A stretch of 49,581 nucleotides of DNA from a virus. Below are positions 8,582 through 21,348 of the stretch, in pieces (within the stretch, counting starts at the first letter, position 1; every line of letters begins with the position of its first letter). Under the pieces are notes generated by a model. The model did no database searches and was not told the origin of the DNA. It was given only the letters and a program-made list of their open reading frames with translations. The translations under genes were made by a program, and so were the position numbers. The stretch spans positions 1 to 49,581 of IMG/VR virus record IMGVR_UViG_3300026382_000026. One strand, 5' to 3'.

Positions 8582-11551
8582 TTATGGTCTTTCAATTATT
8601 CAAATTAATTGATCGTCTTCATAAAGTAATATTGTATACAAATCAGCTCATTCTAATTCATTCATATACAAATACTCTCTTATTTTTGAACCAAATTTAC
8701 CACTTATATTTATACTTCACTCTACAAAATCATTATCTATTACCTCATCTACAAATATAAATGTCTGTCAATCAATACTATAATAATACTTAAACTTATT
8801 TCAACTAAATACTACTTTAATCGTTATCCGTTTAGAATTTACAAAAGCTCAATCTCCAATATATTCTACTCAAACATTATTTTTTTTGCCAAATCTTAAA
8901 TTTCAATTTACAAATTCTATAAAATATCAATTTCACGAATTTTCTCTAAATGTAATTTTTACTCAGTCAGTTATAACTGCTTCCAATATTCAATCATTTA
9001 CAATAAATTCAGTATCTGCTGGTTCAAAATAAGCATCATCCTCCAAAAAAACAATATCATTCAATCAACCTTCATAATCAACAAATCAAATTGTTCATAC
9101 AACATTATAAATCTCAGACAAAGGCTGTATAGCAGTAGTTACATAACTTCACTCAAATTCTATCTCTCCTCAATTATTTTCTATCTCCACTATTTTAATA
9201 TTACTCCAATCAGGATTTCATACTTGATTTATATTTCATCTCTGTATAGTAAAAATATGAGTTCAGATTGTTTTATCTAAACTAATTTCAAAGTAATTAC
9301 TATCATCTGTCTTATATCTTATATACAAACTTGTAGGTTCACTGATAACATTATAAATCACATAAAAGACATCATTATTAGCTCAACTAAATCAATATTT
9401 ATAATGAAACAAATCTTTTTCTACTTGTTTACTATAAATTCAATTTCATAATAATGCCTTCTTATTTAAAATTCATTCTTCCTCTACTCATCAAAATGTG
9501 CTTCAATCTGTTATAAAAATGTATCTATTTTTAGGAAATTCAAACTTATCTCCTATTCATTTTCTTGTATCAACTCTTATCAACTTACCATCAATATTTT
9601 CTGTTTCTGTGATAGTTTGTTTTATAATTTCTACATTTTTTAAATACCAAATTCAATTATATCCTCAATGAAATTTAATAATTCACTCTTGCTGAATTTC
9701 TCAATCTACTACCTCATATACTTCTCATTTAATTTCTATTTTTAAACTATCTCAAATTTGTGTTACACTTATATAATTATCTTCTCACATAGTTAAAGGA
9801 GAAACTAAAGGTATATCTAACAAGTCTATAACTCAAGTTGAAGTATGTTTCTTTACTATAAGTTGAGTTAAATTATATATAATTATATGGTATCCAGTTC
9901 AACTATTTCGTCTTGTATAAATATTTATTTCTGTCAATTTGTAATAAGGTTTTATTACTAAATTAAGCACGAAATCTTTAAATTTTCTTCATTGATTAGT
10001 AGGTATAAGATATATCATAGGCTCTGCTCCTTCACTTATAAAGGCCAAATATTCTTCAGTTCAATCTTTCAAAAATGTTACTCATTTATCATTCGTCCAT
10101 ACTCAATTAAAAATATCTAACTTGTGTGCTCTCATCACATCAACTCTAAATACACATCATCAAGAAGTATTAGTAGAAAATTCAAATCTAATCGTATTAA
10201 TATTATTCCAATCAGGATTTCATACTGCTATAAAATCTGATTTATAAAGTTCTACTATATTCCATCAAGTTCCCACCTTATCAAGAAAATCTGCTGTAAA
10301 ATAATTAGTATCGTCTGTTTTCATCTGTAAATTACACTCATCAACATTATTTTTGTCCTCTATATAAACTGCAAAATATATTTTAAAATCATCAAAAGGT
10401 ATACTAACACTTTTAGTAACAAATAAAGTTCAAGTAGTATCTACTCATAAATTTAATTCTCTACTCATTTCATAGATAAAATCTGATGTATTCCAAGTCC
10501 CATTATTCCAATTTTCTGTGTCAACAGCATCAAACACATTAATTACATTATTTCTATATTCCTGAAAATCATCAAAAAAAGTAGAAAAAGCATATTCTCA
10601 ATAAGTAACATTCGTATCACTATATTGTAAATAATCTATCTTTTTTCTTTTACAATCTGCTACATATATAGTTTTATCATCTCTTGAAAAAATATTATTA
10701 AAAGAGGTCTGATTTAATCACGAAATAATAGCACTATCTACATAATCTTTTGTAGCATAAGGGTTAGAAGCACTTGGTATTCAAGCTCCTTCAAGAGCAT
10801 CTTTTTGTTCGTTTGTTGGTAAATTTCTATTTAATTCTTCTGATGTTACTGTTACATCTGTTATATCTTCTAATTTGTGAGTATGTCATTTATCTGATTT
10901 CTTATCATCAAGTTCTTTAATAGCTGCTTCCACATTTTCACTCCCCAAACCACTTCCTGTTTTATCAAAAATTACATTTTTACTATTTATTTTAGGACTA
11001 TCATTTCAATCGTGGGTATGTCAATCTTCAGGATCAAAATGTATTCATTTAAGTTTTATCTTTTGTCTCAAATCTTCAACTATCGTTAAATTTGCTCAAG
11101 TTTTATCTATTTTTGCTACAAAAAATTTATTAGTCGTATCCACACTTATATCAAAAATTCAAGCAGTTACTACATTACTTCCTAATTCATTATTAGGCTC
11201 ATCATTATTAAAACTAAATCAAACATAATAAACTCCATCACTTGTAGGAGCATCTAAAATTATTTCTTCTGTTATCTCTACTCTTAAAATTTGTTTTCTT
11301 GGTTCTGGATAATTTTCTTTTATAAAAGTATTATTTTCCTCTCTGAAAAATCAATCTACAACTATTGGCATATAAAAAATTCACTTGTTTATTTTTATTT
11401 TTCAATCAGTAGTTACCTCTACTTTTACATCTGAAAAATCAATAGTTTTACTTACTACTCATCAAGATTTATAAAAATCATTTTGAAAAGCAAAAAAATC
11501 TCTATCATCGTAGTAAGTTAAAGGACTATTCAATAACACTGCTCTTATCAT
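8582..11551 (-). CDS. Large tail-fibre / receptor-binding protein, 989 aa
   Basis: A continuous ORF only with UGA as glycine. The N-terminal ~210 residues form a baseplate-attachment region. Around residues 170-240 come two GHTH motifs (EDGHTHDGND, KSDKGHTHKL) with the phrase GSENVEAAIKELDDK between them, the hallmark of phage fibre shafts. The rest consists of several beta-rich modules. Two share the line VGNPDWnNI (VGNPDWNNINTI and VGNPDWSNIKIV), implying a duplicated galactose-binding-like domain. It is probably the main host-recognition protein. It is followed closely by two smaller tail proteins. Confidence 0.8.
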
Positions 11552-11553
11552 AG

Positions 11554-12612
11554 CTATTTGTTAGTAAGTAAATAATTTATTTTTTCATCAAGATGTTTCA
11601 AATAATCAAGAAGATCTTCTCTGTATCAATATCAATTTGTCAATTCCACGCTATATTTTTCTGAAAAATTACTATCCACATTCATTCTAATTGCTGTTAT
11701 TCTATATTGTCAACTTATAATAAAATTTCAATTTTTAATGTTTACATTTACATAATCTCCTAAATTATAATCTTCAAAAATTTTAAATCAATAAATACTT
11801 CATACTTTTGGTATAATTTGTAAAGTAGCATATTTTGCTAATTCTCTATTTACTGTTTTTTTCAATGTATCATAATTATTAACTTCATAAAAATATTTAA
11901 TTCACTCTAACTTTGGAAATCAATTATCTATTTCTCAAATATAATTTATATCATTTGCTATTCATAGTATTCTATTTAATAACTTTCATCAATCTAAAAC
12001 TACATCAAATCAAACTATATTACTTGTCTCTGGTAACTTACTATCATACAATAATACTATATCTCTTTCAACTCACATAAATCATACATTTAATTTAAAA
12101 TTCTTATCAATCCAAATATCGTATCAACTGATTTGTCTAATCTTATTTATTCAATAAAGAAAAGTGGTAGGTTTTAAACTTAAAAATAAATACAAATCTG
12201 TATCATTAATTCACTCACTTATATAAGTATCATCTATATTATTAACATAATTCAACATATCAAAAACAATATCTCCTGCTTTCACTCAATTATAATCTTT
12301 TCCTTCTATTATTCTTTTTTGAAAAAATTTAATAAGTTCTGGACAAGTAATAGTAATAAAATCCTTTTTTATAGAAATTTGCTCTATATATCAAAGAAAA
12401 ACTTTAATTCGTTCTCATTTACTATTTTGTCTATATAAACAAACTCTATTATAATGTTTAATTATTTCATTAGTAGCATTTAAATCATTTACTGCTACTG
12501 AAAAAGTAAGTCTTCAAGTTCAATCTATTCTTATTTCATAACTTAAACTTAATAAATCCCAAAACCACGCTTTAAATTCATTATTTGGTCCTAATATTTC
12601 TACCTTATACAT
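11554..12612 (-). CDS. Baseplate / tail-tip protein (gp37-like or tail-associated)
   Basis: 352 residues. The start MYKVEILGPNNEFKAWFWDL, then YEIRIDGTGRLTFSVAVND, FLGYIEQISIKKDFITITC and FQKRIIEG are typical of siphovirus baseplate proteins of the ReqiPepy6 gp37-like group, which continue the tail tube after the distal tail protein. The 3' end almost touches the fibre gene, and its start codon overlaps the stop of the Dit-like gene by one base. No peptidase motif is seen. Confidence 0.72.
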
Positions 12613-13529
12613 TATACTACTGCATAATTATATTTAAAAATTCAATATCAAGTAGGCACTACACCTATTTCAAGAGGATTAGCTCCATCATCAAGTAAAT
12701 CTATTCTATTATCTCCTGGATATAATCGTAACCATCAACTATCAACACTTAATGTATTTATTAAATTAGTTCAATCATCTTTTACTATTCTATGATTTTT
12801 TACATCTATAATAACTTTTTCTCACTCGTTAATTATAGTATTCAATTTCATCTTTACTCAATAATCTATATTATACATCACTGGATTTATTAAAGGTCAA
12901 TATAACTCTATATAAGGAGGCACCGCAACAGTTCATCAATTAAAACAATTTACTCTTCTTGTGCTAACAGTAGTAAGCACTATAGGTAATTTATTAGACA
13001 ATCTAACTCCTGGTTGATACCAAGTTCTTTTCACATATTTTATATATTCTTTTTGAGAATAAAAACGAGGATCCGCTGCTTTTACTTGTATAATAAACTT
13101 TCTCTTATTTTTCACTTTAAAAGTTTTCTGAAAATCAGGCAATTTATACACTTTAACTTTTATTTTATAATGAAAATCAAGCTCATCATTGTCTATATAA
13201 AGCCAATCATATCAATCTTCATCCTGGGTGTATACAGCAGGCAAACTAAATACTGTTTTCACATATTTTATTGCTTCTAATACATCTTTCTCTGTTTTTC
13301 CAACGAGAGTTCAAGCAAGAGTAATAACTCTTTTTCATAAAAAAGAATAACTATCATAAATTCAATGTCTTCACATTAAAGGTGTTTCACTATGTCTTAC
13401 TTCTGCTGTATGTATTCAATCAATTTCTTCTATACTTAATACTCGTTTTCTTTCTCATTTTAAAAATTTTTTTATTTCTTCAAAATCATTTATTACTAAT
13501 CATTTATAAGTAAACTTATAACTCAACAT
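12612..13529 (-). CDS. Distal tail (Dit-like) protein
   Basis: 305 residues. N-terminal beta domain, GLVINDF at the start, EVRHSETPLMGRHG at residues ~43-56, ITLAGTLVGKTEKDVLEAIKYVK, and a C-terminal half with WLRLYPGDNRIDLLDDG, the LxPGxNxI line of siphovirus tail components. Dit forms the hub between tail tube and baseplate. The upstream ATG at 13534..13536 reads into a stop, so 13527..13529 is the start. It sits just after the tape-measure gene, as expected. Confidence 0.78.
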
Positions 13530-13544
13530 CTTTCATTTTTTATA

Positions 13545-16500
13545 TTATAAAAGCAACTTACTTTTTAATAACCAATACATTTCCTCTGTCATAGCTCTTA
13601 CATCAATTCAATCTTGTATAGCATTATGAACCTCTAACTTAACATTATTTACTGGTCTATCTACGAATTTACTAACTATTCAATTTACATTACTTGTAAA
13701 TCATCAGGTAGCAAATCATTTTCTCATCTTTTCTAAAAGGTCAATAAGTCAAGTAGGTAATAATTTTTTCAATACGTGATTTGGAATTACATATTCTCAT
13801 TTATGAACTACTCACGCTATTTCGTGAATTGCTCCCCATCAAGTAAATCATCAAGTAGCAAATCACTTTCTACTACTACTTCTTTCATACGCTCTTTTAG
13901 CAGCTAACGCACTTCTATATGCCGCAGCAGCTCTTAAAGCCGCACTATACTCTCTATTTAAATAATTAATAACTTTTCTTATTCAGTTTACCCTTTCTTT
14001 AATTATTGCTTCTTGTTGAGCACTATATTCATCTCGTTTATTTATCAATTCATTTATTCAATTCAATTCTATATTTATTAATTCTTCCTTTTTTTGTTTT
14101 TCCTCTTCAATTATCATAGATACAAAATTATGAAGTTCTTCATATTTATTTTGTAAGAAATTTAATCTTTCTTGTTCTAACATATATTGTTGTTGTGTAA
14201 GAGAATATGCTTCAAGTTTCTTTTGGTAATTTTTATCTAAAAGATTATACATAGATTGTAAATTAGTTAGTTGTTTTTCTGTTATTTGTGCTTCTTCATT
14301 AGCTTTCTCTACTCTTCAATTTACTATTTTAATTAATCATTGCTCTATTGCTTCTGCTACTTTACTATAAGCTTCTGTTTGTTTTTGAATTTCTTGTTGT
14401 CTATTTTGTAGTTGTTGTAAATCAATAGCAGCTTTTAGTTTTATTTTTTGTTCTCCTTCAAATTCTGGTAATTTTGCTTTTGCTTCTTCTATCGTTACTT
14501 TTCAAGTCTTCAATCATTGAATAAGTGTATAAAGTTCTAGTTCTTTTTTCAAAAGATTTAATTTCTCTTGCTCTTTTTTAATCTCTTCATCTATTCCTCC
14601 ATTTTTTAAAGTTTCTTCTATTATTTTCTTCTTTTCAAGTAATTGTTGTAATTCCTTTTGTGCTATTTCTAGTGCTAATTTATCAACTTGAACACTTCTA
14701 TTTTTTAACTCATTTATTCTATTTTCTATTTCTAATTTTCTTGAATTATAATTAATATTAAGTTTCTCAAGTTTTGTCTGCAATTCTTGTAATTTTTTCT
14801 TCTCTTCTGGTAAATTTCAAATAGCTTTTCATTGTTTAATAAGTTCTATCTTTTTCTTTTGTATTGCTATCTCCTGCTCCAAAGCTTCCTTATTAGATTT
14901 ATAATCCAATTCAAGCAACTTCTTGTCATACAACAAACTATTTATCTCCTCTCTTATCCTCCTTTCTTCTTCTAAACTCTTTGTTGCTTTTCCTCTTAAC
15001 TCATTAATTTCATTTTCTTTATCCTTTATTTGCTTAATTATTCTTAACAATTCTAACTCTAAAGTTTTTTTATTTTTTTCTATTTTTTCACTTATTTCTT
15101 TTTCCTTTTCTGTTATCTGCTCTTGTCTTCTTAAAATCTCTAATTTGTATTCAGTTTGTTTATTAATAGCCTCTATTTCTGCTTTTATTCTTTCTCATTC
15201 TGCTTTTAATGTTTGTATATCATTTTTTATTTTCAATCATAAACTATCAAATGCCCTTTTAAATTCATTAACAAGTTGTTTTGTCTGATAAATTGTATCT
15301 TCTAAAGCCTTAAAATAGTTAACAAGATCGTAAGTAGTAGCAGTATCTAAATTTTGTAATATTCAACCAAAATTTTTTAACTCATCTACATTATCTCTTA
15401 ATGTTTTTAAAAGTTCTATAAGTTTTGTCTTTCAATTTTCTGTAAATCAATCTACATTGATTTGTCATTTTTCAAACCATAAATTTAATTTCTGTAGTTG
15501 TTCTACATTCAATTTAAGAATATCTAAAACTTTTACTCATCATTGAGTAAGATAATCAAAAGTTTTTAAAGCAAATGTTTTTTGCTCTATCTCATTTATT
15601 TTATTCTCTCTTTCTTCTATCTCTTTTAATAAGTTAGCAAATTGTTTAGCATCTGGTATTTTCTTTTTTAAAACTTTTCATACAGATCAAGTCTTTAAAT
15701 TTCACAATAACTTATCTATATCTATCTTTGGTGGTTCAATTTTTGTTTTTTGTAATTCAGCATCAAAATCTTTTAAAAGGTCTTTTCATATTTTAGCAAT
15801 ATTAACTTTAGAAAATCATTGTTTTAAAGCTTCTCACAATCTTCAGATTGTAGAGTTAGCAAAAGCTTTCGTTATTAAATTTCATACTGTTCACATCTTT
15901 TCTACATATTCTTCTGCCTTACTTATAAGAGCATCTCAAACTTTTCAAATAATTTTTCTACCTAAATTTATAGCTTCTTGTGCTCCTTCATAATTTCATT
16001 TTATAAATCATCTTAACAAAGCTAATCATACCTCTTTACCGCTATTTTGAACCTTTTCAAGTTGTTGTCTATTTATTACTCACATTAAATAATAATATAC
16101 AGCCGCTTTTCAAGCATCACCCATTCTTATTGCTTCTTTAGCAAATTGTTTTAATTGTATAGTTGTAACGTAATATCAAGCTTGTTTTAACTTATTAAGT
16201 GCCTCTACATTTGTTAATCACTCTGCAAGATATAAAGTAGCAAGCTTACCTACATCATTAAATTGTGCTACCTTCTCTTCTAGTCTTACTAACACATCAT
16301 TTAAAACTCTTCTTATTTGATTATCACTTAATCATTTAGCACTTAAAAATTCTTTTAATCACTCTTTCAAATTATCTAAACTTATCTTTGCTTGTTCTAA
16401 ATTAGAATAGTTAAAGTCAAAATTTTTGTTTACGAAATTTTCTACAACTTTTTTATATTCTTCTCCAACTTCTTTAATAACTTTTGCCAATTCTTTTGCT

Positions 16501-18428
16501 TGTTCTTTTGTTAAATCTGTGCTATCAGCAAATTTCAAAAGCTCATTCCTACTTCTACCAACAACATCAAACATATAAGATGTATCATTTACTAACCTCA
16601 TAATAGCAAGTCTTAAGTTACCTATTCTTTCAGCTTCTTTTATCTCATTTTCTCCTGTAAAAATTCACTTAAACTTTTCCCAAGCACTTCTATTATCCTT
16701 TAAACTATTTGTTAGTTCTTCTATTCTTTTGGTAAGTTTTTCTTCTATAATTCATCATAACTCACTTACACTTCATTTTAAAATTTGATTTATTTCAGCA
16801 ATTTCTTTACTTCTTCTATACCATTTTATAAACTTATAAACTAATACTCATATAGCGGTAGCAACTGCTGTTATGATTGCTCATATCGGAGTAAAAATCG
16901 CTAACAATCATCTTATTGCAACTCCAAGTCCTACAACAACTGCTCTTAATCAAGAAAATAAACTAATAAGTAATCATATAAAAGTAAGTCATCTTAAAGC
17001 TCCACCAAAATTAATACTTGCTACAGTAGCAAGAACAAAAGCATTTCTAACTGCTATAAGAGTAGCTTGTAATCACAATAAAATTGTATTTACATAACTT
17101 ATAATTCTTAAAGCTACAAATCACGCAACTAATCAACTTACTGCCGAAATTAAAATAGTAAATGCTTCAGCATTCCTTTCTACAAATCATTTAAGTTCAA
17201 GAAAAGCTTGTCACACTTTTCTTAATATAAAAATCAATCATTGTATTCAAGTTTTTACAATATTTACAAAACCTTTAAATTCTTCTGTCTTCATAAAATC
17301 AACAACTACCTTTCAAGCATCTACTAATACTGGTATAAATTGTCACGCTAAATCTTGTATCAAATTGTTTAAATTTTGTTTTACTATTTGTAATTGAACT
17401 TTAGCACTTTTTAAAGTTTCCTCATATTTTTGCGTAAATAAATCAGTTCTTTGAAAATTCTTACTTGCTGTCTCTAACGCTATATTTAATTTTTCTAATC
17501 ACTTATCAGTAGAAAGCACTTGTAAAACTCTTATTAAATTTACATCACTTATCTTTAAACCTTTTAGTAAAGCTACTTTTGTTTGATTATCAAGCTTCTT
17601 CAAAGCTTCTGAAAATATTTTTATTGCTTGTATTCAATCTTCTTTTAATGCTTTTACAAAATTTTCTCTTAACTCTGGAGCAATTGCTTCTACTACCTTT
17701 ATATACTGCTCTGATTGAGTTTGTAATTTAACCAAAAATTGAATAATAGGAGTAGAAGCTTGTTCAGCAGTAAATCATAAATCTGTTAGAGCAGCCGCAA
17801 GTCACACTATTTCACCAGCAGTAGCATTAGCATTTCTTGCCGCAGCACCAAATCTTAAAGCCATAGCAGCAATATCATCTACAGTTGCCGCAGTTACATC
17901 TGTTACCAAAGACATAGAAGCAGCTAAATTTTCTGCCTCCTCTGTATTTAATTGTAACACATTCAATAATTTAGCAAATCTACTTGCAGCTTCATCAGCA
18001 TTTCATCAAGCAAAATCAGGTTCAAGTGTCATAATCTTTTGAAGAGTTTTAACAAACATCATCATCTTTTCATTATTCTTGCTCATAGGTATTCACAATC
18101 TTGCAGCATTCACTGCCATATCCGCTAAAGCCTTTCTACTAGCACCTGTAGCATTAGATAATTCTGTTATTTGTTTTCTTAATTTTTTTACCGCCTCTTC
18201 TGTAGCTCACGCTGCTATTTTAGCTTGGGTTAAAGCAAATTCAAAATCATTTAAACTACTTGTAATTTTTTCAAAAGAAAAAGCAGCAGCAAGTCATATC
18301 AAAGTATTTTTTAATTTAGAAAATCATTCTCTTATTTTAGAAACTTCTTGATTAATTTTTTCTATTTGTTTACTTGCTTTATCTACCACAGTAAGTTCTA
18401 TATAAGCAGATCATATTTTGCCTGTCAT
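13545..18428 (-). CDS. Tail tape-measure protein, 1,627 aa
   Basis: The longest gene. Five blocks that look separate in the standard code share one frame, joined by UGA glycines. Residues ~1-330 match the TP901-type tape-measure core (MTGKIGSAYIELTVVDKASKQ..., LSNATGASRKALADMAVNAARLG). A hydrophobic region follows near residues 440-540 (coordinates ~16800-17110). Residues ~1040-1450 are long coiled coils (IRELEERIREEINSLL-like heptads). The C-terminus is basic. Tape measures set tail length and enter the host envelope. At roughly 1.5 A per residue it predicts a tail of roughly 240 nm (inferred). Confidence 0.92.
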
Positions 18429-18433
18429 ATTTT

Positions 18434-18727
18434 TTATTTAAAAATTCAAAATGCTCTTAATTCTTCATCGCTTGGTTCATTATCATCTAAATTTTCAATT
18501 TCTTCTTCTGGTTGTATCCTTTGCTTTATTTCACTCCACCTAGGAATATCTATTTTTTCTTTTATCATCAATTGTGCTATATGTAGCTGTATAAGCTGTG
18601 CTAATTGTAATTGCTCATTATATCTATCTTCTAAAATACTATCCACCGAAAATTTTAACCAATCTAATGTTTTACTTAAAATATACTCATCTGTATATCA
18701 ATAAGCTTTTCTAACTAAATGAAACAT
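18434..18727 (-). CDS. Tail assembly chaperone, downstream (T) part, likely made by -1 frameshift
   Basis: An ATG-started reading gives 97 residues, but the frame is open upstream through the end of the preceding chaperone gene. It is in the -1 frame relative to that gene, which contains the slippery heptamer T TTT TTA at 18793..18799. A slip would fuse 120 residues of the first chaperone to 119 of this frame, a 239-residue product like lambda gpGT. The C-terminus is acidic (PEEEIENLDDNEPSDEELRAF). It lies directly before the tape measure, the classical position. Confidence 0.75.
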
Positions 18728-18744
18728 ATACCATAATTCATTTT

Positions 18745-19152
18745 CTATTTCTGTTGTGCTTCATTCGCTATTTCAAGCATTCTTTTTATTTCTAAAAAAA
18801 GGGTTTGTATATCTTCAAACTCTAAAACAATTCTAACAAGTTTAATAAAATCTGCCATATTAAAATTCTCTTCTATTTCCTTTAATTTTTCTTCATCACA
18901 AATTCAATTATTCAAAATCAAACAAATTAATTCATAAATACTTTCTTCTTTCAAACTACTTAAAATCAAAACTATATCATTCGCATCTCATCATTTCTCT
19001 ACTTTTTTTGCTAATTCTGCTCCAACTTCTTTCAAAATATCTACTATTTTTAAAATAGTTCATAGTTTTAATCTCTTAATTCTATAGATTTTTTGTCAAA
19101 ATTGTATAATTGCTGTTGTCTTATCAAGAATTGTATCTACTTTTTTTGTCAT
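18745..19152 (-). CDS. Tail assembly chaperone, upstream (G) part
   Basis: 135 residues, mostly helical. The region FGQKIYRIKRLKLGTILKIVDILKEVG resembles tail-assembly chaperones that bind the tape measure, and later segments (VLILSSLKEESIYELICLIL) are leucine-rich helices. Codons 118-120 are CTT TTT TTA, which hold the -1 slippery site. It follows the major tail protein, after a hairpin, in the usual siphovirus order. Confidence 0.78.
18793..18799 (-). promoter_or_regulatory. Programmed -1 frameshift heptamer, U UUU UUA
   Basis: In the frame of the upstream chaperone the codons are C-TT TTT TTA, exactly X XXY YYZ, the same heptamer used by HIV-1. The -1 frame is open from here to 18434 when UGA is glycine. 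I did not find an obvious strong stimulatory hairpin downstream, but the AT-rich context makes folding by eye unreliable. Confidence 0.75.
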
Positions 19153-19222
19153 TTCAATTATGATTATCAATTAAAACTTCTATTTAGTAATATTATTCAA
19201 CCACAATACTACTAAATAGAAG

Positions 19223-19238
19223 GGAGGCAAAAGCCTCC
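19223..19238 (-). terminator. Weak terminator or attenuator after the major tail gene
   Basis: A 6-bp GC stem (GGAGGC / GCCTCC) with a 4-base loop just past the major-tail stop. The following transcript is CCTTCTATTT, with only a poor U run, so it may reduce rather than stop transcription into the chaperone and tape-measure genes. This fits the high need for tail-tube subunits. Confidence 0.5.
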
Positions 19239-19244
19239 TTATTA

Positions 19245-19862
19245 CTATCCTCCTGTTGTGTAAGTTCCATATACTTGGTCTATAATCTTACCAAATCATC
19301 ATTGTGCTGTATCTACTAACAATGTGAAACTTATAGGAATAAGTGTTTTCTCTCCTTTCTTGTAAGAATGCTCTACATCACTACCATCATACTTTGCTCT
19401 ATAAAAAATATATAATCTCTTATATTGATAACCTCCCGATTTTCTTTTATCAACCTGAAAAGCTATCATTCTTTCTGGCACTGTATCAGGTGCTTCTATT
19501 TTAACTGTTACTTCATCAGGATTTGTAGTAGTATCAACTGATTGATTTCATAACACCCAAGCAAGATTTAAATTGTCTAAATCATTTTCTGCTAATGCTG
19601 TCTTTAAAGACATCTTCCATTGAGTAATCCATTCATCAATTGGTCATAATACCTGATCTACTTCCCAACTTTCTTTATCATAACCTCTTGTAATTGTTAA
19701 ACCACCATCAGTAGCACCTACATCGTGCCATCAAGTAGTTAAACTTCAATCAGTATTAAACACATCTGAAAATTTTGTTGGTATTGCGGTTCAATCATCA
19801 GCATAAATTAATCTCGCTGCTCCTCAAAAGATGTTTAATTTGTTTTTTACTATTCAAGCCAT
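19245..19862 (-). CDS. Major tail (tube) protein
   Basis: 205 residues. The line WHDVGATDGGLTITRGYDKESWEVDQVLGPIDEW is typical of tail-tube proteins, and the C-terminal half forms beta-hairpins (YQYKRLYIFYRAKY, PISFTLLVDTAQGGFGKI). It forms the helical tube of the tail. Preceded by an A-rich stretch and a TTATAGT element at 19898..19904. Glycines favour GGN (13) over UGA (9) in my hand count, unlike most genes here. Confidence 0.78.
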
Positions 19863-19994
19863 TTTTCTTTTTTCTTAAAAAGTAAATAAAAATTAAAACT
19901 ATAATTTTTATACAATTTCAATTTTTTTTCTCTTTCAATAAGACTTTCAATTCAATAAAATTTTAATAATTTTTTTATCAATTACAAGCATCAA
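19863..19994 (-). promoter_or_regulatory. Non-coding leader with candidate late promoter before the major tail gene
   Basis: 132 bp without an ORF. The minus strand contains AAAAATTATAGTTTTAATTT; TTATAGT lies at 19898..19904, 36 bp before the ATG. The same heptamer precedes the capsid gene and the putative small terminase. No TTGACA-type -35 is present. Confidence 0.4.
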
Positions 19995-20363
19995 TTATAT
20001 ACTATCTGCTGTGTATACTAATATATACAAAAAAACCTCCTTTAATCAACTTTTTTCATCTATTCATTGATTTATTCCTCAATCTATGTCTACCCACTTT
20101 ATTTTAGGATTATCATAATCATACATTAACTGCTCTATCTTTCTCGCTATCTCAGTAGCTTCTTTTATTGTTTCTGCTCTTACTACAAACATATATCTTA
20201 TCTTTCAACTTCATTGCTCTCCCACTTCTTTAAATGCTACTTTAGGATAACCTTTTTCATCACTATTTAAAAACTCAGGAATAACTATTTCTTTAACTTC
20301 TGGTAAATTACTTTTTAAATACTGATAAATTTCAGTTTGTAAATTAGGATTTAAGATAGTCAT
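19995..20363 (-). CDS. Head-tail / tail-terminator protein (putative), 122 aa
   Basis: The N-terminal helix TEIYQYLKSNLPEVKEIVIPEF and the pattern IRYMFVVRAETIKEATEIARKIEQLMYD look like tail-terminator proteins (gpU/DUF3168-like ferredoxin fold): helix, strands, helix. The gene sits between HK97-gp10-like and major-tail genes, exactly where this protein is expected. It overlaps its upstream neighbour by 13 bp. Function from position plus weak pattern. Confidence 0.6.
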
Positions 20364-20758
20364 AGCTTTTTTTTTAACTTTTTAATAAAAAGCTCTCTTA
20401 TTTGGGACATACTTCTATCAAGTGCTCTTGCTAAAATTTGGTATCTTCTTTCAAGATAAATTGCATATTCTACATTACTTCAAGTGCTTAACACTATCTC
20501 ATTTCATTTTTTACTTATTTCGTGTATTCAATCTCAATTTTGTGTAGCAGCTACCCTTTCTCTTGGTATTCAATCTCTTTCATTTAAATTAATACTTGCT
20601 CTATATCTTCAAGTCCTCACGTGTTTCTCTAATGTAGTTATTTCTTTAGCCTCTCTTTCAAAAGCAAGAGCTCAATATTCTATACTTTCCTGTATAGCAT
20701 CAATAATCCTTTTAGAAAAATTTTTATCAAATTTTATCTTTAATTTAGCTTTTATCAT
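20351..20758 (-). CDS. HK97-gp10-like head-tail joining protein
   Basis: 135 residues. VRTGRYRASI, then STGSNVEYAIYLERRYQILARALDRS, match in order the HK97 gp10 family, in which the NVeYA..LE motif is diagnostic. These proteins form part of the neck (head completion/tail completion). It overlaps both neighbours by 7-13 bp in the connector operon. Confidence 0.82.
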
Positions 20759-21093
20759 ATTTTCTTTGCTTTATATTCCAAATATCATAATTCTCATCAA
20801 AAATCCCTTATCTCTTTTTTTTTCAAAATAATATATCTTCCTTCATCTACTACATCTCATTTTATAGTCTCTATTCTTTTTACTATACTTTTAAGTGGTA
20901 AATCTATATCCAACATTAAAGTAATATCATAAGCATCTTGATCCTCGTTCTTATCTACTTTATTTTCTTCATATAAATAAAATCACTTTCATACTATCTC
21001 ATTATAAGCAATCTCTTTTTCTCAGTATTCATTCTCTACTCATTTAGTTATTTTATCAATAATAAACTTATATTCTTTAAAATACTTCAACAT
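20752..21093 (-). CDS. Putative head-tail adaptor, 113 aa
   Basis: 113 residues, charged and beta-rich: ITLMLDIDLPLKSIVKRIETIKGDVVDEGRYII is the sort of segment found in stopper proteins (gp16/SPP1-like). It lies between two connector genes and overlaps the next start by 7 bp. I recognise no exact family; identity rests on order. Confidence 0.55.
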
Positions 21094-21094
21094 T

Positions 21095-21337
21095 TTATCC
21101 AAATTGATGTATAAAAGTTTTTAAATCTTTTAATCTTGAAGCAAATGACAAAAAGTTTCACTCATCATTAAAATAATTTTGAATTTCCTTTTCTATATTG
21201 TCTGTTTTTTCAAAAACAAAAGTAACTTTTCAATCAACACTTTGTGCGTCTTGCCATTTAAATCATTTAAGCTGCAAATAAGCTACTAAACTCAAATCTC
21301 TTGTTTCAATAATATTTTGTGCTTTCTTTTTTGCCAT
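21095..21337 (-). CDS. Hypothetical protein, 80 aa (DUF5659-like)
   Basis: Contains LSLVAYLQLKGFKWQDAQSVDGKVTFVFEKTDNIEKEIQNYF, the pattern of the small DUF5659-type phage protein (short strand-helix proteins ending in a helix with Phe/Tyr). Found in connector modules of other phages but with no known activity. It is flanked by 2 and 12 bp gaps in the operon. Confidence 0.55.
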
Positions 21338-21348
21338 CTTTATCTATT

